54,819 nt of DNA from Actinomycetes bacterium (GTDB lineage: Bacteria; Actinomycetota; Acidimicrobiia; Acidimicrobiales; CADCSY01). The stretch lies in NCBI GenBank assembly GCA_025464025.1, contig JAODBP010000342.1:1-54819 (forward strand). Direction: 5' to 3'. Positions 39,646 to 48,428 of this stretch are shown here, piece after piece (the first letter of the stretch is position 1; each line of letters opens with the position of its first letter). The translations under genes were made by a program, and so were the position numbers. The notes beneath the pieces are model-generated. The model was not told where the DNA came from and made no database searches. It was given only the letters and a program-made list of their open reading frames with translations.

Positions 39646-40845
39646 GTGCAGCAGCTTCTCGGCGGCCCTCGAGCCGGCCTCGACCCTGACGACGTCGCGG
39701 CTGCGTTCCTCCTGACGGTCGGCACGAAGCTCCGTCACGGGGTGGACGTGCTCAACAGCAGCGACGTGAAGCTCGACGTCGACCTGAAGTTCGAGGCCGG
39801 CTCGGTGGCTTGGGCATTCCGCCCGCCCGACGATGTGACCGGGGTGACGAACGAGGTCGCCCTGGTGCGCCGCACCGCGAGCCTGACGGTCGTCGGCCTG
39901 ACTTCGCTGTTCCTGGAGGGGTACCGGTACCGGCCGTGGACCGAGATCCTGTCGCCGGCCGGGATCTGGGTCAGGGTCAACCGGGGCGTGTTCGTGGCCA
40001 CATCCCCGGCCGTCGAGGATGACGGTGCGGTGGTCCGCCGCCGGTTGACCCTGGCCGAGAAGACCCACCGGTTGAAGCGGCCGCTGTTGGAGCCGTTGAC
40101 GGTGCCGGCCGCCACGAACCCGGTCACCTACGTGACGGGCAGCATGACGGCGCTGTTCGGCGAGACCGGGTTCGACATCCCGGCCACCACGGTCACCACC
40201 ACGGGCGTGAAGACCTGGGCGGCGGATGGCACCACCTGGCTCCAGGTGTACAACCAGCTGCTCGAGGTGTGCGCCTACGACAACCTGACGGTGAACGAGG
40301 ACACCGGCCGCTACCGGTCCGTCGCTCTTGCTGACCTCGCCGGCCGTGGCCCTGAACTGATCTACGGGCCGGGGGAACGGAAGCTGGTGGTGCCCGGCTC
40401 GTTGGAGCCGCTCCTGCCGGAGATCTACAACGTGGCCCGGTTCGTGGCCCGCAAAGGCCCGACCCTGCCGACAGAAGGCAACGGCTACCGGACGAAGTAC
40501 AACCAGTCGACGGGCCCGTCGTCGATCGACCGGCTGGGTGGCGACCAGCGGGTCGTGGTCGTCCAGGTCGACGCCGAGTCCCAAACCCAGCTCGACGCTC
40601 TCGCCTCCGCCCAGGCGCAGCAGTACTTCGCTGGGGGCGGATGGAGGTTCACCGGGAAGGTCGGGATCAACCCGCTCCACGGTGACCGTGACGTCGCCGG
40701 CCTGGTCCACCCTCGCCTTGGGGTCGCGGCGGATGACACCGGGTGGTTGGTGACGGGCTGGTCGTCGCCGATGCCGACCGAGATCAAGGGTCCCGATGAC
40801 GGGCTGATGCCGGTCGTGTTCGAGAAGAAGGTGGTGCTCACGTGA
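39646..40845 (+). CDS. tail tip / baseplate protein (Tal- or gpD-like)
   Basis: 399 aa, GTG start. Beta-rich with LRHGVDVLNSSDVKLDVDLK, TWLQVYNQLLEVCAYDNLTV and WLVTGWSSPMPTEIKG; the pattern of a tail-tip hub (late-control gpD-like) is plausible. No peptidase domain is seen. It probably holds the receptor-binding protein. Confidence 0.65.
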   Translation: MQQLLGGPRAGLDPDDVAAAFLLTVGTKLRHGVDVLNSSDVKLDVDLKFEAGSVAWAFRPPDDVTGVTNEVALVRRTASLTVVGLTSLFLEGYRYRPWTEILSPAGIWVRVNRGVFVATSPAVEDDGAVVRRRLTLAEKTHRLKRPLLEPLTVPAATNPVTYVTGSMTALFGETGFDIPATTVTTTGVKTWAADGTTWLQVYNQLLEVCAYDNLTVNEDTGRYRSVALADLAGRGPELIYGPGERKLVVPGSLEPLLPEIYNVARFVARKGPTLPTEGNGYRTKYNQSTGPSSIDRLGGDQRVVVVQVDAESQTQLDALASAQAQQYFAGGGWRFTGKVGINPLHGDRDVAGLVHPRLGVAADDTGWLVTGWSSPMPTEIKGPDDGLMPVVFEKKVVLT

Positions 40846-41027
40846 TCGCTTTCGTTGCCGCCATCACCCCTGCCCTGACCGTCCAGATCCCGGGCGCCAC
40901 CGTGGCCACGCCGGCCCAGTGGAAGGCGTCGACGGTCCCGACCCTCGCCGTGAACGACCGGGTCGAGGTCGAGGTCGACGAGTTCACGCGCGAGGTCAAG
41001 GTGCTGGCCAAGCTGGTGGCGGCGTGA
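40842..41027 (+). CDS. small tail-region protein
   Basis: 61 aa, GTGA overlap. Beta-like throughout (MIAFVAAITPALTVQIPGA, RVEVEVDEFTREVKVLAKLV). No family recognised. Coupled on both sides. Confidence 0.65.
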   Translation: MIAFVAAITPALTVQIPGATVATPAQWKASTVPTLAVNDRVEVEVDEFTREVKVLAKLVAA

Positions 41028-41185
41028 CGGCCGGCACCCACACGGCGGCCGAGCTCGCCGCCCGGGCCGGCATGCCTGTCGCCAAGCTGCAACGCGAGAT
41101 CGCTGACGCCGACCACCGGCCGCCGGCCGGCCCGAACCGGGCGACACGCCGGGCGGTTGCCAAGCAGGCCCGGAAGGCCCGCTGA
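41024..41185 (+). CDS. small basic helical protein
   Basis: 53 aa, GTGA overlap. TAAELAARAGMPVAKLQREI suggests a helix-turn-helix-like pair, and PNRATRRAVAKQARKAR is a basic tail seen on several actinophage minor proteins. Function unknown. Confidence 0.6.
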   Translation: MTAGTHTAAELAARAGMPVAKLQREIADADHRPPAGPNRATRRAVAKQARKAR

Positions 41186-43866
41186 TGGCGCCGTCGACGA
41201 TCTCCACGATCCCTCCGATCCCGGTCGACGCCGGCGTCGCCCCATGGGCGGTCACCGACGAGGACGTGTTCGGCACCGACGCAGCGATCCTCCGCCACGA
41301 CTTCCCGTCCCGGATCGACGGCGACGGGTTCACCTGGAACCGCAGGGTCGAGTACCTCCTGCCCCGCCGTGGGTTGCCCGTCGACTTCGACGGCAACGAG
41401 GCGTCGGTCAACGTCGACCCGTCAGCCGTGGTCCGCTGGTCGACGTTCGAGGACCACGTGAAGGCCGACGTCGTGTTCTCCGCGAAGCCGGCCGCGCTCG
41501 AGCTGTGGTTCGCAGCGAACTTCGTCGGTCTCACCGCCCTCGAAGACGAAGGCGCGATCTCCCTCATCGACCCGGTCACCGGCGAGCTCGTCGGCTGGCT
41601 GCCACGCCCGTTCCTCCTCGACGGTCTCCGTGAGCGCCACGACCTCGCCTGGCACCTCGGTGACGGCTGCCTCACGGTGGAGCTGCCGGACCTGGCCGAC
41701 GGGCTGTGGCTGGGCGCCGTGTTCGACCCGACGACCGTCGACACGTCGACCACGTTGCTGGCGACCGCCTACTCGAACCAGAAGAAGATCGCCCGGCTCT
41801 CTACCGGCGTGCTCGTGGTGGTCATCGCTGCCACGTTGACGAACGCCGAGTTCTGGTACTCGACCGACAACGGCGCGACCTGGACCCAGTACGCGTCGGG
41901 CACCTCCGACATCGCTGGCTGGGTGAACGGCTCGATCTCCCCGTACGTCGATTCGGGCGGGACCGAGCGCATGACTGCCGTCTGGAAGCAGTCGGGCACG
42001 GGCGGTGGGCGTACCAACAACGACGTGTACGTGGCGGTTGGCACGTTCAACGCCGGCCTCACGACGCTCACCTGGAGCATCGCCGTGCTCAACGGAGGCG
42101 GGTGGGGCAACTACAACTACCCCGACATCGTTGGTCACGCCGAGGGGACAGGAGGCATGGCCCACGTCATCATCGGCGGCCTCTCCGGCACGACCAATCT
42201 CGCCGTCGCACAGAAGATCACGATCTCCTCGGCCGGCGCGATCACGGCTCAGGCGACGCACTTCACGGGGACGGACTACCTCGCTGGGGTTCACGTCTTC
42301 CCGTCCATCACCATCGTCCCCTCGGACAAGCGCCTTCTTGCAATCTGGTCGGCGGGCACTACAGGCGCCGGCAAGGGTGTCCGCTCCCGCACGGTCGACT
42401 ATGCGACTTGGTCCACGGGTGGCGCATGGGCCGCCGAAGTCGAGGTCGACAACACGGTCTACATCTCAGACGCCAACAACGAGGGGCTCATCTGCCGGTG
42501 GGACGCCGCCCGCTCGCTCGTCGTCGCCGGTGGCCAGCTCTTCACCGGGTCGGTCTACAAGGTCATGGTGTGGGATTCGTCGTCCTTCACGTCGTTCACC
42601 AACCGGGTCTCCACCACGGTGGCGCTGTCGGCGGCGATCCTCGGGCCGGGCATGGCCATCGACGCCACCACCGGCCACGTGTACCTCTTCGGCTGCCAGT
42701 TCTCCGGCGGCACCTACAACAACGTCGGCTACTACAAGGCCACCCGCTCGGGTTCGAGCCTCACCCTCGGCTTGCTCGTCGTCACCGACACGTTCACCGG
42801 CGGCGCGAACTCGCCCCACGTCAACGGGCTCGCCACCACCTCAGCGATCCGCTGGCTGTACACGGCCGGGTCAGGGACCCCGACCGTGAAGGTCGACGCC
42901 ATCGCGCTGAACACCGCGCCCACAGCGCCCACCTGGACCACCACGGCCGGCCCGAAAGACGTCAACGCCAGCCTCAACCTGCTCGCCACCAACAACGACC
43001 CAGACCCGGGCGACACCGTCTCCGCCTACGCCCTCAAGCGGGTGATCGGGGCCACGACCCGCTGGCACAACGGCACCGACTTCTCCGCCACCGTGCTCAC
43101 CTGGGTGACCGACACCGACCTCGACGTCACCCTCGCCTCCGGGTGGGGGGCAGACAGCGACGCCGACCACAGCTACTACTTCGCCGCGAAGGACGCAGCC
43201 GGGCTCGGTGACCCGCCCGTCTACTCCGCCGCCCTCGTCATCACCCCGTCGGTGAAGGTCAACCCGGCCATCGACCTCCCCGTCGACGCCGGCACGGTCC
43301 CGTCGAGCACCTACAACGCCACCTGGACCGTCGCCCAACAGTCGGCGTACCTCCTCGAGCTGCTCAACGCTGCCGGCACCATCGTCCTCTGGACAGCCGG
43401 TGGGGTGCCCGGCGCCTACGTCGTCGACTCGGTGCCCCGCACCCGCACCATCGACTACACGCTGGCCAACGGGACCAGCTACAAGCTGCGTCTCACCACG
43501 AAGAACACCGAAGGGCTCGTGTCCACGGCGGACGTGAACAGCTTCGCCGTGAGCTACACCCCGCCGGCCACCGCAACCGGCGTGCTCGTCGCCTCGAACA
43601 CGCCCGGGCACCTGGTGCTCACCATCACGAACCCGGCACCCGGCGGCGGCCAACCGGCGGTCGCCCACAACGAGATCTACCGGCGCACCGTCGCCGAAGG
43701 CATCGCCGACCCGACCTACGGCGGCGTCCCCCACAAGGACGGCACCAACGTGGCCAACAACGGGACGTTCACCGACGTGTTGGTCGGCCACTACGAGAAC
43801 CTCGAGTACCGCATCCTCGTCGTCGGCGTGAACGGCACCACCTCCTGGTCCGCCTGGATCAGCTGA
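41185..43866 (+). CDS. receptor-binding / tail fibre candidate with propeller-like and FnIII-like domains
   Basis: 893 aa, TGATG overlap. The first 190 residues attach to the tail. Residues about 190-560 have repeated beta blades with EFWYSTDNGATWTQY, the BNR/Asp-box-like pattern of sialidase folds. The last 300 residues look like fibronectin-type repeats (TAPTWTTTAGPKDVNASLN, YTLANGTSYKLRLTTKN, EYRILVVGVNGTTSWSAWIS). Likely the host-recognition protein, binding cell-surface sugars; catalytic residues of a sialidase are not evident. Confidence 0.7.
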   Translation: MAPSTISTIPPIPVDAGVAPWAVTDEDVFGTDAAILRHDFPSRIDGDGFTWNRRVEYLLPRRGLPVDFDGNEASVNVDPSAVVRWSTFEDHVKADVVFSAKPAALELWFAANFVGLTALEDEGAISLIDPVTGELVGWLPRPFLLDGLRERHDLAWHLGDGCLTVELPDLADGLWLGAVFDPTTVDTSTTLLATAYSNQKKIARLSTGVLVVVIAATLTNAEFWYSTDNGATWTQYASGTSDIAGWVNGSISPYVDSGGTERMTAVWKQSGTGGGRTNNDVYVAVGTFNAGLTTLTWSIAVLNGGGWGNYNYPDIVGHAEGTGGMAHVIIGGLSGTTNLAVAQKITISSAGAITAQATHFTGTDYLAGVHVFPSITIVPSDKRLLAIWSAGTTGAGKGVRSRTVDYATWSTGGAWAAEVEVDNTVYISDANNEGLICRWDAARSLVVAGGQLFTGSVYKVMVWDSSSFTSFTNRVSTTVALSAAILGPGMAIDATTGHVYLFGCQFSGGTYNNVGYYKATRSGSSLTLGLLVVTDTFTGGANSPHVNGLATTSAIRWLYTAGSGTPTVKVDAIALNTAPTAPTWTTTAGPKDVNASLNLLATNNDPDPGDTVSAYALKRVIGATTRWHNGTDFSATVLTWVTDTDLDVTLASGWGADSDADHSYYFAAKDAAGLGDPPVYSAALVITPSVKVNPAIDLPVDAGTVPSSTYNATWTVAQQSAYLLELLNAAGTIVLWTAGGVPGAYVVDSVPRTRTIDYTLANGTSYKLRLTTKNTEGLVSTADVNSFAVSYTPPATATGVLVASNTPGHLVLTITNPAPGGGQPAVAHNEIYRRTVAEGIADPTYGGVPHKDGTNVANNGTFTDVLVGHYENLEYRILVVGVNGTTSWSAWIS

Positions 43867-43887
43867 ACCCACCGATGGGAGAACGCC

Positions 43888-44820
43888 ATGACCCTCACTG
43901 GGCCCGATGTGTCGCGCTACCAAGGCGACGTCGACATGACCGCCGTCAAGCAGGCTGGCCACAGCTTCGTCGGGATCAAGACCACCGAAGGCGCCGGCGT
44001 CCTCGACCCCCTCTTCGGCCAGAACCGCAACCGGGCACGGACTGCCGGCCTGATCCGGCTGCTCTACCACTTCGGCCGCCCGAGCTCGGTCGGCACGCCC
44101 GCCGACGCCCGAGCCGAGGCTGACTGGTTCGTCGACCACATCGGCAACATCGAACCCGGCGAGATCGCCGTGCTCGACATCGAAGACGACCACGCCCATG
44201 GCGACCTGTCCGGCTGGGCACTCACCTTCCTCGCCAGGGTCGACGAACGCACCGGCCGAGCAGGCGGCCGCCCCGAAGACGACGCAGTGCTCTACACGTA
44301 CGCCCCCTACGCCAGAGCACACCTCCGGGCCGGCCAGCTCGGCCAGCGGCCGCTCTGGCTGGCCGCCTACACCAACAACCCCACAGTCCCCGCCCCGTGG
44401 CAGGACTGGACGTTCCACCAGTTCACCTCGAGCGGCACCTGCCCCGGCATCAACGGTCGGTGCGACCTGAACCGCTTCGACGGCCCGCTCGCCGCACTCC
44501 AGGCCATCTCCGGCATGCACCCGGCCAAGCCCGCTGATCTGCCGATCCCCGCACCGACCGTCACCACGTTCCAGGAGGACACCATGGACCGCCACGACAT
44601 GCAGCTCGACATCGACGCCGACGGCCACGGCTGGCGCGACATCGACATCCCGTTCGGCAAGGTGGTGTCGGTGCTGTGCAACACGGCCAACCCCACCCAG
44701 GGCGGCTACAAGCCGATCCCCGACATCGCCGTGCTCGACGTCGGCGGCAAGGCCCGCATCGTCATCGAGGAAGCCATCCCGAAGGGACGCATCGGCGTCA
44801 CCGTCTGGGCCGCGGCCTGA
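43888..44820 (+). CDS. lysA: endolysin: GH25 N-acetylmuramidase with C-terminal domain
   Basis: 310 aa, GGGAGA before ATG. GPDVSRYQGDVDMTAVKQAG starts the GH25 fold (Asp7). EIAVLDIEDDH carries the catalytic Asp97 and Glu99. LLYHFGRPSS and WTFHQFTSSGTCPGINGRCD complete the barrel. Residues about 215-310 form a separate beta-rich domain (GWRDIDIPFGKVVSVLCN), likely for wall binding. It cleaves the glycan strand of peptidoglycan. No signal peptide, so a holin is expected. Confidence 0.93.
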   Translation: MTLTGPDVSRYQGDVDMTAVKQAGHSFVGIKTTEGAGVLDPLFGQNRNRARTAGLIRLLYHFGRPSSVGTPADARAEADWFVDHIGNIEPGEIAVLDIEDDHAHGDLSGWALTFLARVDERTGRAGGRPEDDAVLYTYAPYARAHLRAGQLGQRPLWLAAYTNNPTVPAPWQDWTFHQFTSSGTCPGINGRCDLNRFDGPLAALQAISGMHPAKPADLPIPAPTVTTFQEDTMDRHDMQLDIDADGHGWRDIDIPFGKVVSVLCNTANPTQGGYKPIPDIAVLDVGGKARIVIEEAIPKGRIGVTVWAAA

Positions 44821-44822
44821 GA

Positions 44823-45104
44823 GTGGAGGTTCTCCAGCTGGTCATCGCTGCCTGCGCTGTCGCCGGCGCTCTCGTCGTCGCCTTCGGCTTCGGCCAGTCG
44901 AAGATGAAGGACGCCACGATCGACACGCAGCAAGGGCTCATCACTGCCCTCGAGGCCGAGGGCAAGCAGCGGGACAAGGACATCGCCACGCTCAGCGGCA
45001 AGGTCGACGTGCTCCAGTCGACCTGGGCGAGTCAGGTCGCCACCACGGTGGCCGACGAGGTGGTCCGCCGCATCGCATTGCACCTCAAGGAAGGGACAAG
45101 GTGA
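44823..45104 (+). CDS. small membrane protein of lysis cassette
   Basis: 93 aa, GTG three bases after the endolysin stop. VLQLVIAACAVAGALVVAFG is one membrane span; a coiled-coil tail follows (LITALEAEGKQRDKDIATLS, GKVDVLQSTWASQVA). Resembles phage single-span holin-like or accessory lysis proteins. Exact role not known. Confidence 0.7.
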   Translation: MEVLQLVIAACAVAGALVVAFGFGQSKMKDATIDTQQGLITALEAEGKQRDKDIATLSGKVDVLQSTWASQVATTVADEVVRRIALHLKEGTR

Positions 45105-45511
45105 CCTCCCAAGCGATCGGTGATCTTCTCGAAGCGCTCGACCGGCTCCAACGCCGAGCCCGGAACCAGGACCGACTCTTGGTGACGATGGCGTTCATCA
45201 TCGCCCTGCTCGCCGGTGGGTTCGCCTGGCAGAACCGGGCGATCGTCGACCAGGCCGACATCCTCGCCCGGCGGGCCCCGACGCTCGCCTACATCGAGGA
45301 GTCGTCCAGTCAGGCGGCATGCGTGGCCCGCCTCCAGGCCGGCTACGAAGCTGCCCTCGCCCGGGTCGTCCTCGCCGCCTTCGACAACGACCAGGCGGCC
45401 GTGGCCGCCGCCCGTCCCGACCTGGCCGCCGCGTTCGACCGGCTCACCCGCATCGACGAGATCTGCCCGCCGGTCAAGGTGCCGGACAGCCAGAAGGAGC
45501 CGACACCATGA
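45101..45511 (+). CDS. single-span membrane protein of lysis cassette
   Basis: 136 aa, GTGA overlap. A cytoplasmic amphipathic start (LLEALDRLQRRARNQDRLL), then one span (VTMAFIIALLAGGFAWQ), then an extracellular helical part with two Cys. Holin-like or spanin-like; function unproven. Confidence 0.65.
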   Translation: MTSQAIGDLLEALDRLQRRARNQDRLLVTMAFIIALLAGGFAWQNRAIVDQADILARRAPTLAYIEESSSQAACVARLQAGYEAALARVVLAAFDNDQAAVAAARPDLAAAFDRLTRIDEICPPVKVPDSQKEPTP

Positions 45512-45834
45512 ACGACCAGACCTCAGACGACCAGCCGGCCGGCGAACTCGCAGGACCGATCACCGGAGAGGCCGTCGGCCAACTCGACGCGATCGTGCCC
45601 TCCGCGGCCGAGCAGCGGTCCGACGCGAAGGGCCGGGTCGGCAACACCGTCACCCAGGTGGGGGTCCCCGGAGCGGTCGTGACCATCGGCACCTGGGCGG
45701 CGCAGCTCGGCCACGTCGACCTCGACCCCGGGCCCGGCACCGACTTGCCCACGATCGTGGCGGCAGCGTTCATGGTGCTGCTGACCTGGGGCATGGCCCG
45801 CTGGATGAACCGTGAGGGCCTCCGAGCCGGGTGA
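45508..45834 (+). CDS. holin candidate
   Basis: 108 aa, ATGA overlap. The N-terminal 55 residues are polar. Two membrane-like segments follow, GVPGAVVTIGTWAAQLG and TIVAAAFMVLLTWGMARWM, with a short charged end. This matches small actinophage holins, which open the membrane at a set time so the endolysin reaches the wall. Confidence 0.65.
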   Translation: MNDQTSDDQPAGELAGPITGEAVGQLDAIVPSAAEQRSDAKGRVGNTVTQVGVPGAVVTIGTWAAQLGHVDLDPGPGTDLPTIVAAAFMVLLTWGMARWMNREGLRAG

Positions 45835-45977
45835 GCGACGAGGACCGCTGGGAACGGCTCCTCCTGCACCTCTACGACCAGTGCACCGAGGTCTGCTGGG
45901 ACCTCACGAACGCCGAACGAGCTGCCGTCCGGCTCTACACCGTGATCCACCACCGCCTCGAACACCCCACGATCTGA
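45831..45977 (+). CDS. 48-aa hypothetical protein
   Basis: GTGA overlap start. Helical: RWERLLLHLYDQCTEVCWDL, NAERAAVRLYTVIHHRLEHP. Last gene of the lysis cassette, followed by a terminator-like hairpin. No family recognised. Confidence 0.6.
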   Translation: MSDEDRWERLLLHLYDQCTEVCWDLTNAERAAVRLYTVIHHRLEHPTI

Positions 45978-46004
45978 CCGGTACGACATGCCGGTCAGCG
46001 ACGA

Positions 46005-46049
46005 GCCCCCGTCTCCCTGCCCACCTCCCCCGGGCATCGAGGCGGGGGC
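46005..46049 (+). terminator. putative terminator of the late operon
   Basis: GCCCCCG (46005-46011) pairs with CGGGGGC (46043-46049) around a C-rich loop, followed by TTGTCGCGTT. It lies 27 bases after the last lysis-cassette gene. The T-run is weak, as is common in high-GC phages. Confidence 0.5.
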
Positions 46050-46202
46050 CTTGTCGCGTTCCGGCACAGGTCACCGGCAGGTCACGAACTCGAACCGTCA
46101 GACCCCTTCACCAGCCGTCGGCGGTCCCTTCGGCGCAGGGGTCCACTCGACGGGGCACCGGCAGACCTCCCGGGAGTACCGTGCGACGGCTTCCAAGCGC
46201 GT

Positions 46203-46248
46203 CTTGCCAAGGTTGGGGTCGCGGGTTCGAATCCCGTCGTCCGCTCCA
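46203..46248 (+). other. attP core: 3' part of a tRNA-Gly(GCC) gene
   Basis: The sequence runs from the anticodon loop (CTTGCCAAG, anticodon GCC) through a T-arm GCGGGTTCGAATCCCGT to a 3' acceptor strand CGTCCGCTCCA. The matching 5' half of the tRNA (D arm, GCGGACG acceptor) is absent and the 5' side of the anticodon stem is broken, so this is not a full tRNA. It lies 105 bp before the integrase. Integration here would rebuild the host tRNA-Gly 3' end. Confidence 0.88.
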
Positions 46249-46353
46249 AAGAGGTCAAGCTAGACAAGGAAAACGAACGAATCGGCGCTACGCCCTTGGG
46301 GCCGCGAGTCACGAAAGGCTCACGGCGAACACCAGAACCACCCGAGGAACCCC

Positions 46354-47613
46354 ATGGGCGAGCGCCGCATCGGCAGCATCCGACCCCGCGGCAGAGACCG
46401 CTGGCAGCTGGTGGCCGAAGCGCCACCCGACCCGAGGACCGGTCGTCGTCGGCAGCGGACAAAGATCTTCCGGGGCAGCCGGAGGGACGCCGAGAAGGCG
46501 CTGACCCGGTTCGTGGTCGAGAGCATGGACCACGTCGTCTCTTCCGAGACGGCCACGGTCGACGAGCTCGTCGAGCAGTACCTGGCCGTGGCCGGTCCCG
46601 ACATGTCGCCCTCGATGCCGGCCATCATCCGCCGCGACTATGACGTCTACATCCGGCCCACCCTCGGCCGCATGCAGGTGGCGAAGGTTGAGGGCCACCA
46701 CCTCGAGCTGCTCTACGCGAAGCTCCGGGCTACTGGCGGCCGGTGCAGGCTGAGCAAGAACCGGAAGTGTCCGCCCGAGAGCTACCCGTGCGCCCACGGC
46801 GGCGGTGGCCCGCTGGCGGCGACCACCGTGCGGCGGAAGCACGTGATCATCCACGCAGCGTTCGAGCAGGCGTGCCAGTGGGGTTGGATCCAGCGGAACC
46901 CGGCCGACAACGTGAAGCGCAGCAAGCGGATCTCGGGGAAGAGGAAGAAGCCGGTGCCGGCCAGCACCCCCGACGTCGCCGCGCTCACTGCATGGCTGGC
47001 AGCCAACGACGTCGAGCTGTGGGCGTTCGTGGTCATGGCCTCCCGCCGAGGGCCCCGGCCGGGCGAGGTGTGTGCGCTCAGGTGGACCGACATCGACATG
47101 GCAGCGAAGGAGATCACCTTCGCCCGCACGATCGCTTGGGCGCCCGGCCGGAAGCCGGCCTGGGTGGAGAAGCCGACGAAGACCGACGATGAACGGACCA
47201 TCTCGCTCGTCGGTGTGGCCCTGGCCGCCGTGCAGGACCAACGTCGCCTCGTGGTGGAGCGAGCGCTGGCGCTCGGCGAGGGTCTGGCGGCCGACGAGTT
47301 CGTGTTCTCCCACGGTCCCGGCCGTCCATGGCTCCCAGGGAGCTGGCTGTCGAAGCGGATGACCAGGGCCCGGGCCGCCTCCGGCGTCAGCAACGACGTG
47401 ACGTTCCGGGCCCTGCGCCACTACGTCGCCACGAAGCTGATCGGCAAGGGTGTCGACCCTCGGAAGGTGGCCGGGATCCTCGGTCACGCTCGAGCGTCGA
47501 CCACGGTCGACTTCTACGCCGATTGGGAGCCGGCCTCCGACCAGGCGGAGGCGTTGCTCATGGACGACGAGATCGATGGGGTCGACGACGATGACGGCTC
47601 CGTCGCCCAGTAG
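46354..47613 (+). CDS. int: tyrosine integrase
   Basis: 419 aa, GAGGA before ATG. N-terminal AP2-like arm-binding region (GSIRPRGRDRWQLVAEAPPD), core-binding SAM-like domain about residues 70-210 with a Cys-containing insert, then the catalytic domain: Arg235 in GPRPGEVCALRW, RALRH at 352-356, GHARASTTVDFYADW with His378 and Tyr388. The usual HxxR box reads RxxR (Arg352 replaces His). It recombines attP with the host tRNA-Gly gene. Confidence 0.93.
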   Translation: MGERRIGSIRPRGRDRWQLVAEAPPDPRTGRRRQRTKIFRGSRRDAEKALTRFVVESMDHVVSSETATVDELVEQYLAVAGPDMSPSMPAIIRRDYDVYIRPTLGRMQVAKVEGHHLELLYAKLRATGGRCRLSKNRKCPPESYPCAHGGGGPLAATTVRRKHVIIHAAFEQACQWGWIQRNPADNVKRSKRISGKRKKPVPASTPDVAALTAWLAANDVELWAFVVMASRRGPRPGEVCALRWTDIDMAAKEITFARTIAWAPGRKPAWVEKPTKTDDERTISLVGVALAAVQDQRRLVVERALALGEGLAADEFVFSHGPGRPWLPGSWLSKRMTRARAASGVSNDVTFRALRHYVATKLIGKGVDPRKVAGILGHARASTTVDFYADWEPASDQAEALLMDDEIDGVDDDDGSVAQ

Positions 47614-47966
47614 CTGGACGGCTCGTGCGGGGGATACGGGGCGCGGGAGAGGTGGGCGTTCAGCTCCATCGACTCTGCGTACGAACGTCGGGCGTCGACG
47701 AGCAGCTCATGGGCTGCCTGGTTCCCGAGGCCGGTGAACACGACCCGCCAACCGCCCTCGCCGTCGGGGTGCATGTGGGCGAGACCCGGACGGCTCAACG
47801 ACAACGCGAGGTGCAGCCCGGCGTGCGGGATCGTGATCCCCACACCCTCTGGCGTTCTGGCCGCCCACCTGGTGAGCGCGGCCAGGGCCTGCTCGCCGAG
47901 CCCGAACCGGTAGACGATCGGCCCTTCCTCCCTGGGCCGTGGTGCTGCGCCGGACATGGTGGTCAC
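47514..47966 (-). CDS. third gene of lysogeny operon, unknown
   Basis: 150 aa on the minus strand, starting at a GTGA overlap with the ImmA-like gene. The first 110 residues look real (VYRFGLGEQALAALTRWAAR, GVGITIPHAGLHLALSLSRP, GWRVVFTGLGNQAAHELLVD). The last 35 are Ser-rich and overlap the integrase end by 100 bases, which may be chance read-through. No family recognised. Probably expressed with the repressor. Confidence 0.6.
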   Translation of the reverse strand: MTTMSGAAPRPREEGPIVYRFGLGEQALAALTRWAARTPEGVGITIPHAGLHLALSLSRPGLAHMHPDGEGGWRVVFTGLGNQAAHELLVDARRSYAESMELNAHLSRAPYPPHEPSSYWATEPSSSSTPSISSSMSNASAWSEAGSQSA

Positions 47967-48400
47967 CCCGTCCTGCGGTTCCGCATCTGCTGGAGAGCGT
48001 GTTGGGCGACGTCGACGGGCACCTCGAACTCCTCCGCCACCTCGGCAGCGGAGACCGGCATGTCGATCCCGATCAGGGCGTTCACGAACGCCACCAGATC
48101 AGCGCGTGGCACGAGCCGCTCAGCGACGATCCCATCTACCCGGTGTTCCTCCCGGCGCACGACCGGCGCCCAGGCGTCCGGCCGGCCGGGGTAGTCGCTC
48201 CCGCCGCCGCGCTCGTGGTGCACGAGCTCGTGGGTGATCGCTGCGAGACGTTCGACGGGTGGGAGGTGGCGGTCGACGAGGATGACCCAGTCGTCGCCGT
48301 CGGTCGCGTAGATGGCCCGTAGGCCTGGTGTCGGCATGTCGACGAGCTCGACGTGATCTTCGAGCCGGAACGCTTCGGGCCGCCATGGTCTCCACCCCAT
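47963..48400 (-). CDS. ImmA/IrrE-type metalloprotease
   Basis: 145 aa, minus strand. AAITHELVHHERG contains HELVH, the HExxH zinc motif, within a domain that begins VELVDMPTPGLRAIYATDGD and DDWVILVDRHLPPVERLA. The C-terminal helical part (RADLVAFVNALIGIDMPVSA) is usual for this family. In ICEBs1-like elements such proteases cleave a partner repressor after DNA damage; the XRE repressor is the adjacent upstream gene, so the same partnership is likely. Confidence 0.88.
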   Translation of the reverse strand: MGWRPWRPEAFRLEDHVELVDMPTPGLRAIYATDGDDWVILVDRHLPPVERLAAITHELVHHERGGGSDYPGRPDAWAPVVRREEHRVDGIVAERLVPRADLVAFVNALIGIDMPVSAAEVAEEFEVPVDVAQHALQQMRNRRTG

Positions 48401-48428
48401 GCGGCGACGGTAGCGAGGGGGTGTGACA

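Larger units (their letters stand above)
45978..46353. other. 376-bp non-coding region: terminator-like hairpin, attP and integrase leader
   Basis: Holds no convincing gene. In order it has a GC hairpin (46005-46049), AGGTCAC repeats at about 46066-46082 (possible arm-type sites), the attP core (46203-46248) and the ribosome site GAGGA of the integrase gene. An open frame at 45988-46263 crosses all of these and looks non-coding. Confidence 0.6.

Noticed and set aside
42871..44628. 585-aa leftward Gly/Val-rich frame
   Set aside because: Antisense to the fibre end and the GH25 endolysin; low-complexity composition.
46175..46248. Complete tRNA-Gly gene
   Set aside because: The 5' acceptor strand and D arm are missing and the anticodon stem is broken, so it is an att core rather than a working tRNA.
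45988..46263. 91-aa open frame after the lysis cassette
   Set aside because: Runs through the terminator-like hairpin and attP core; Pro/Ser-rich and without a ribosome site.
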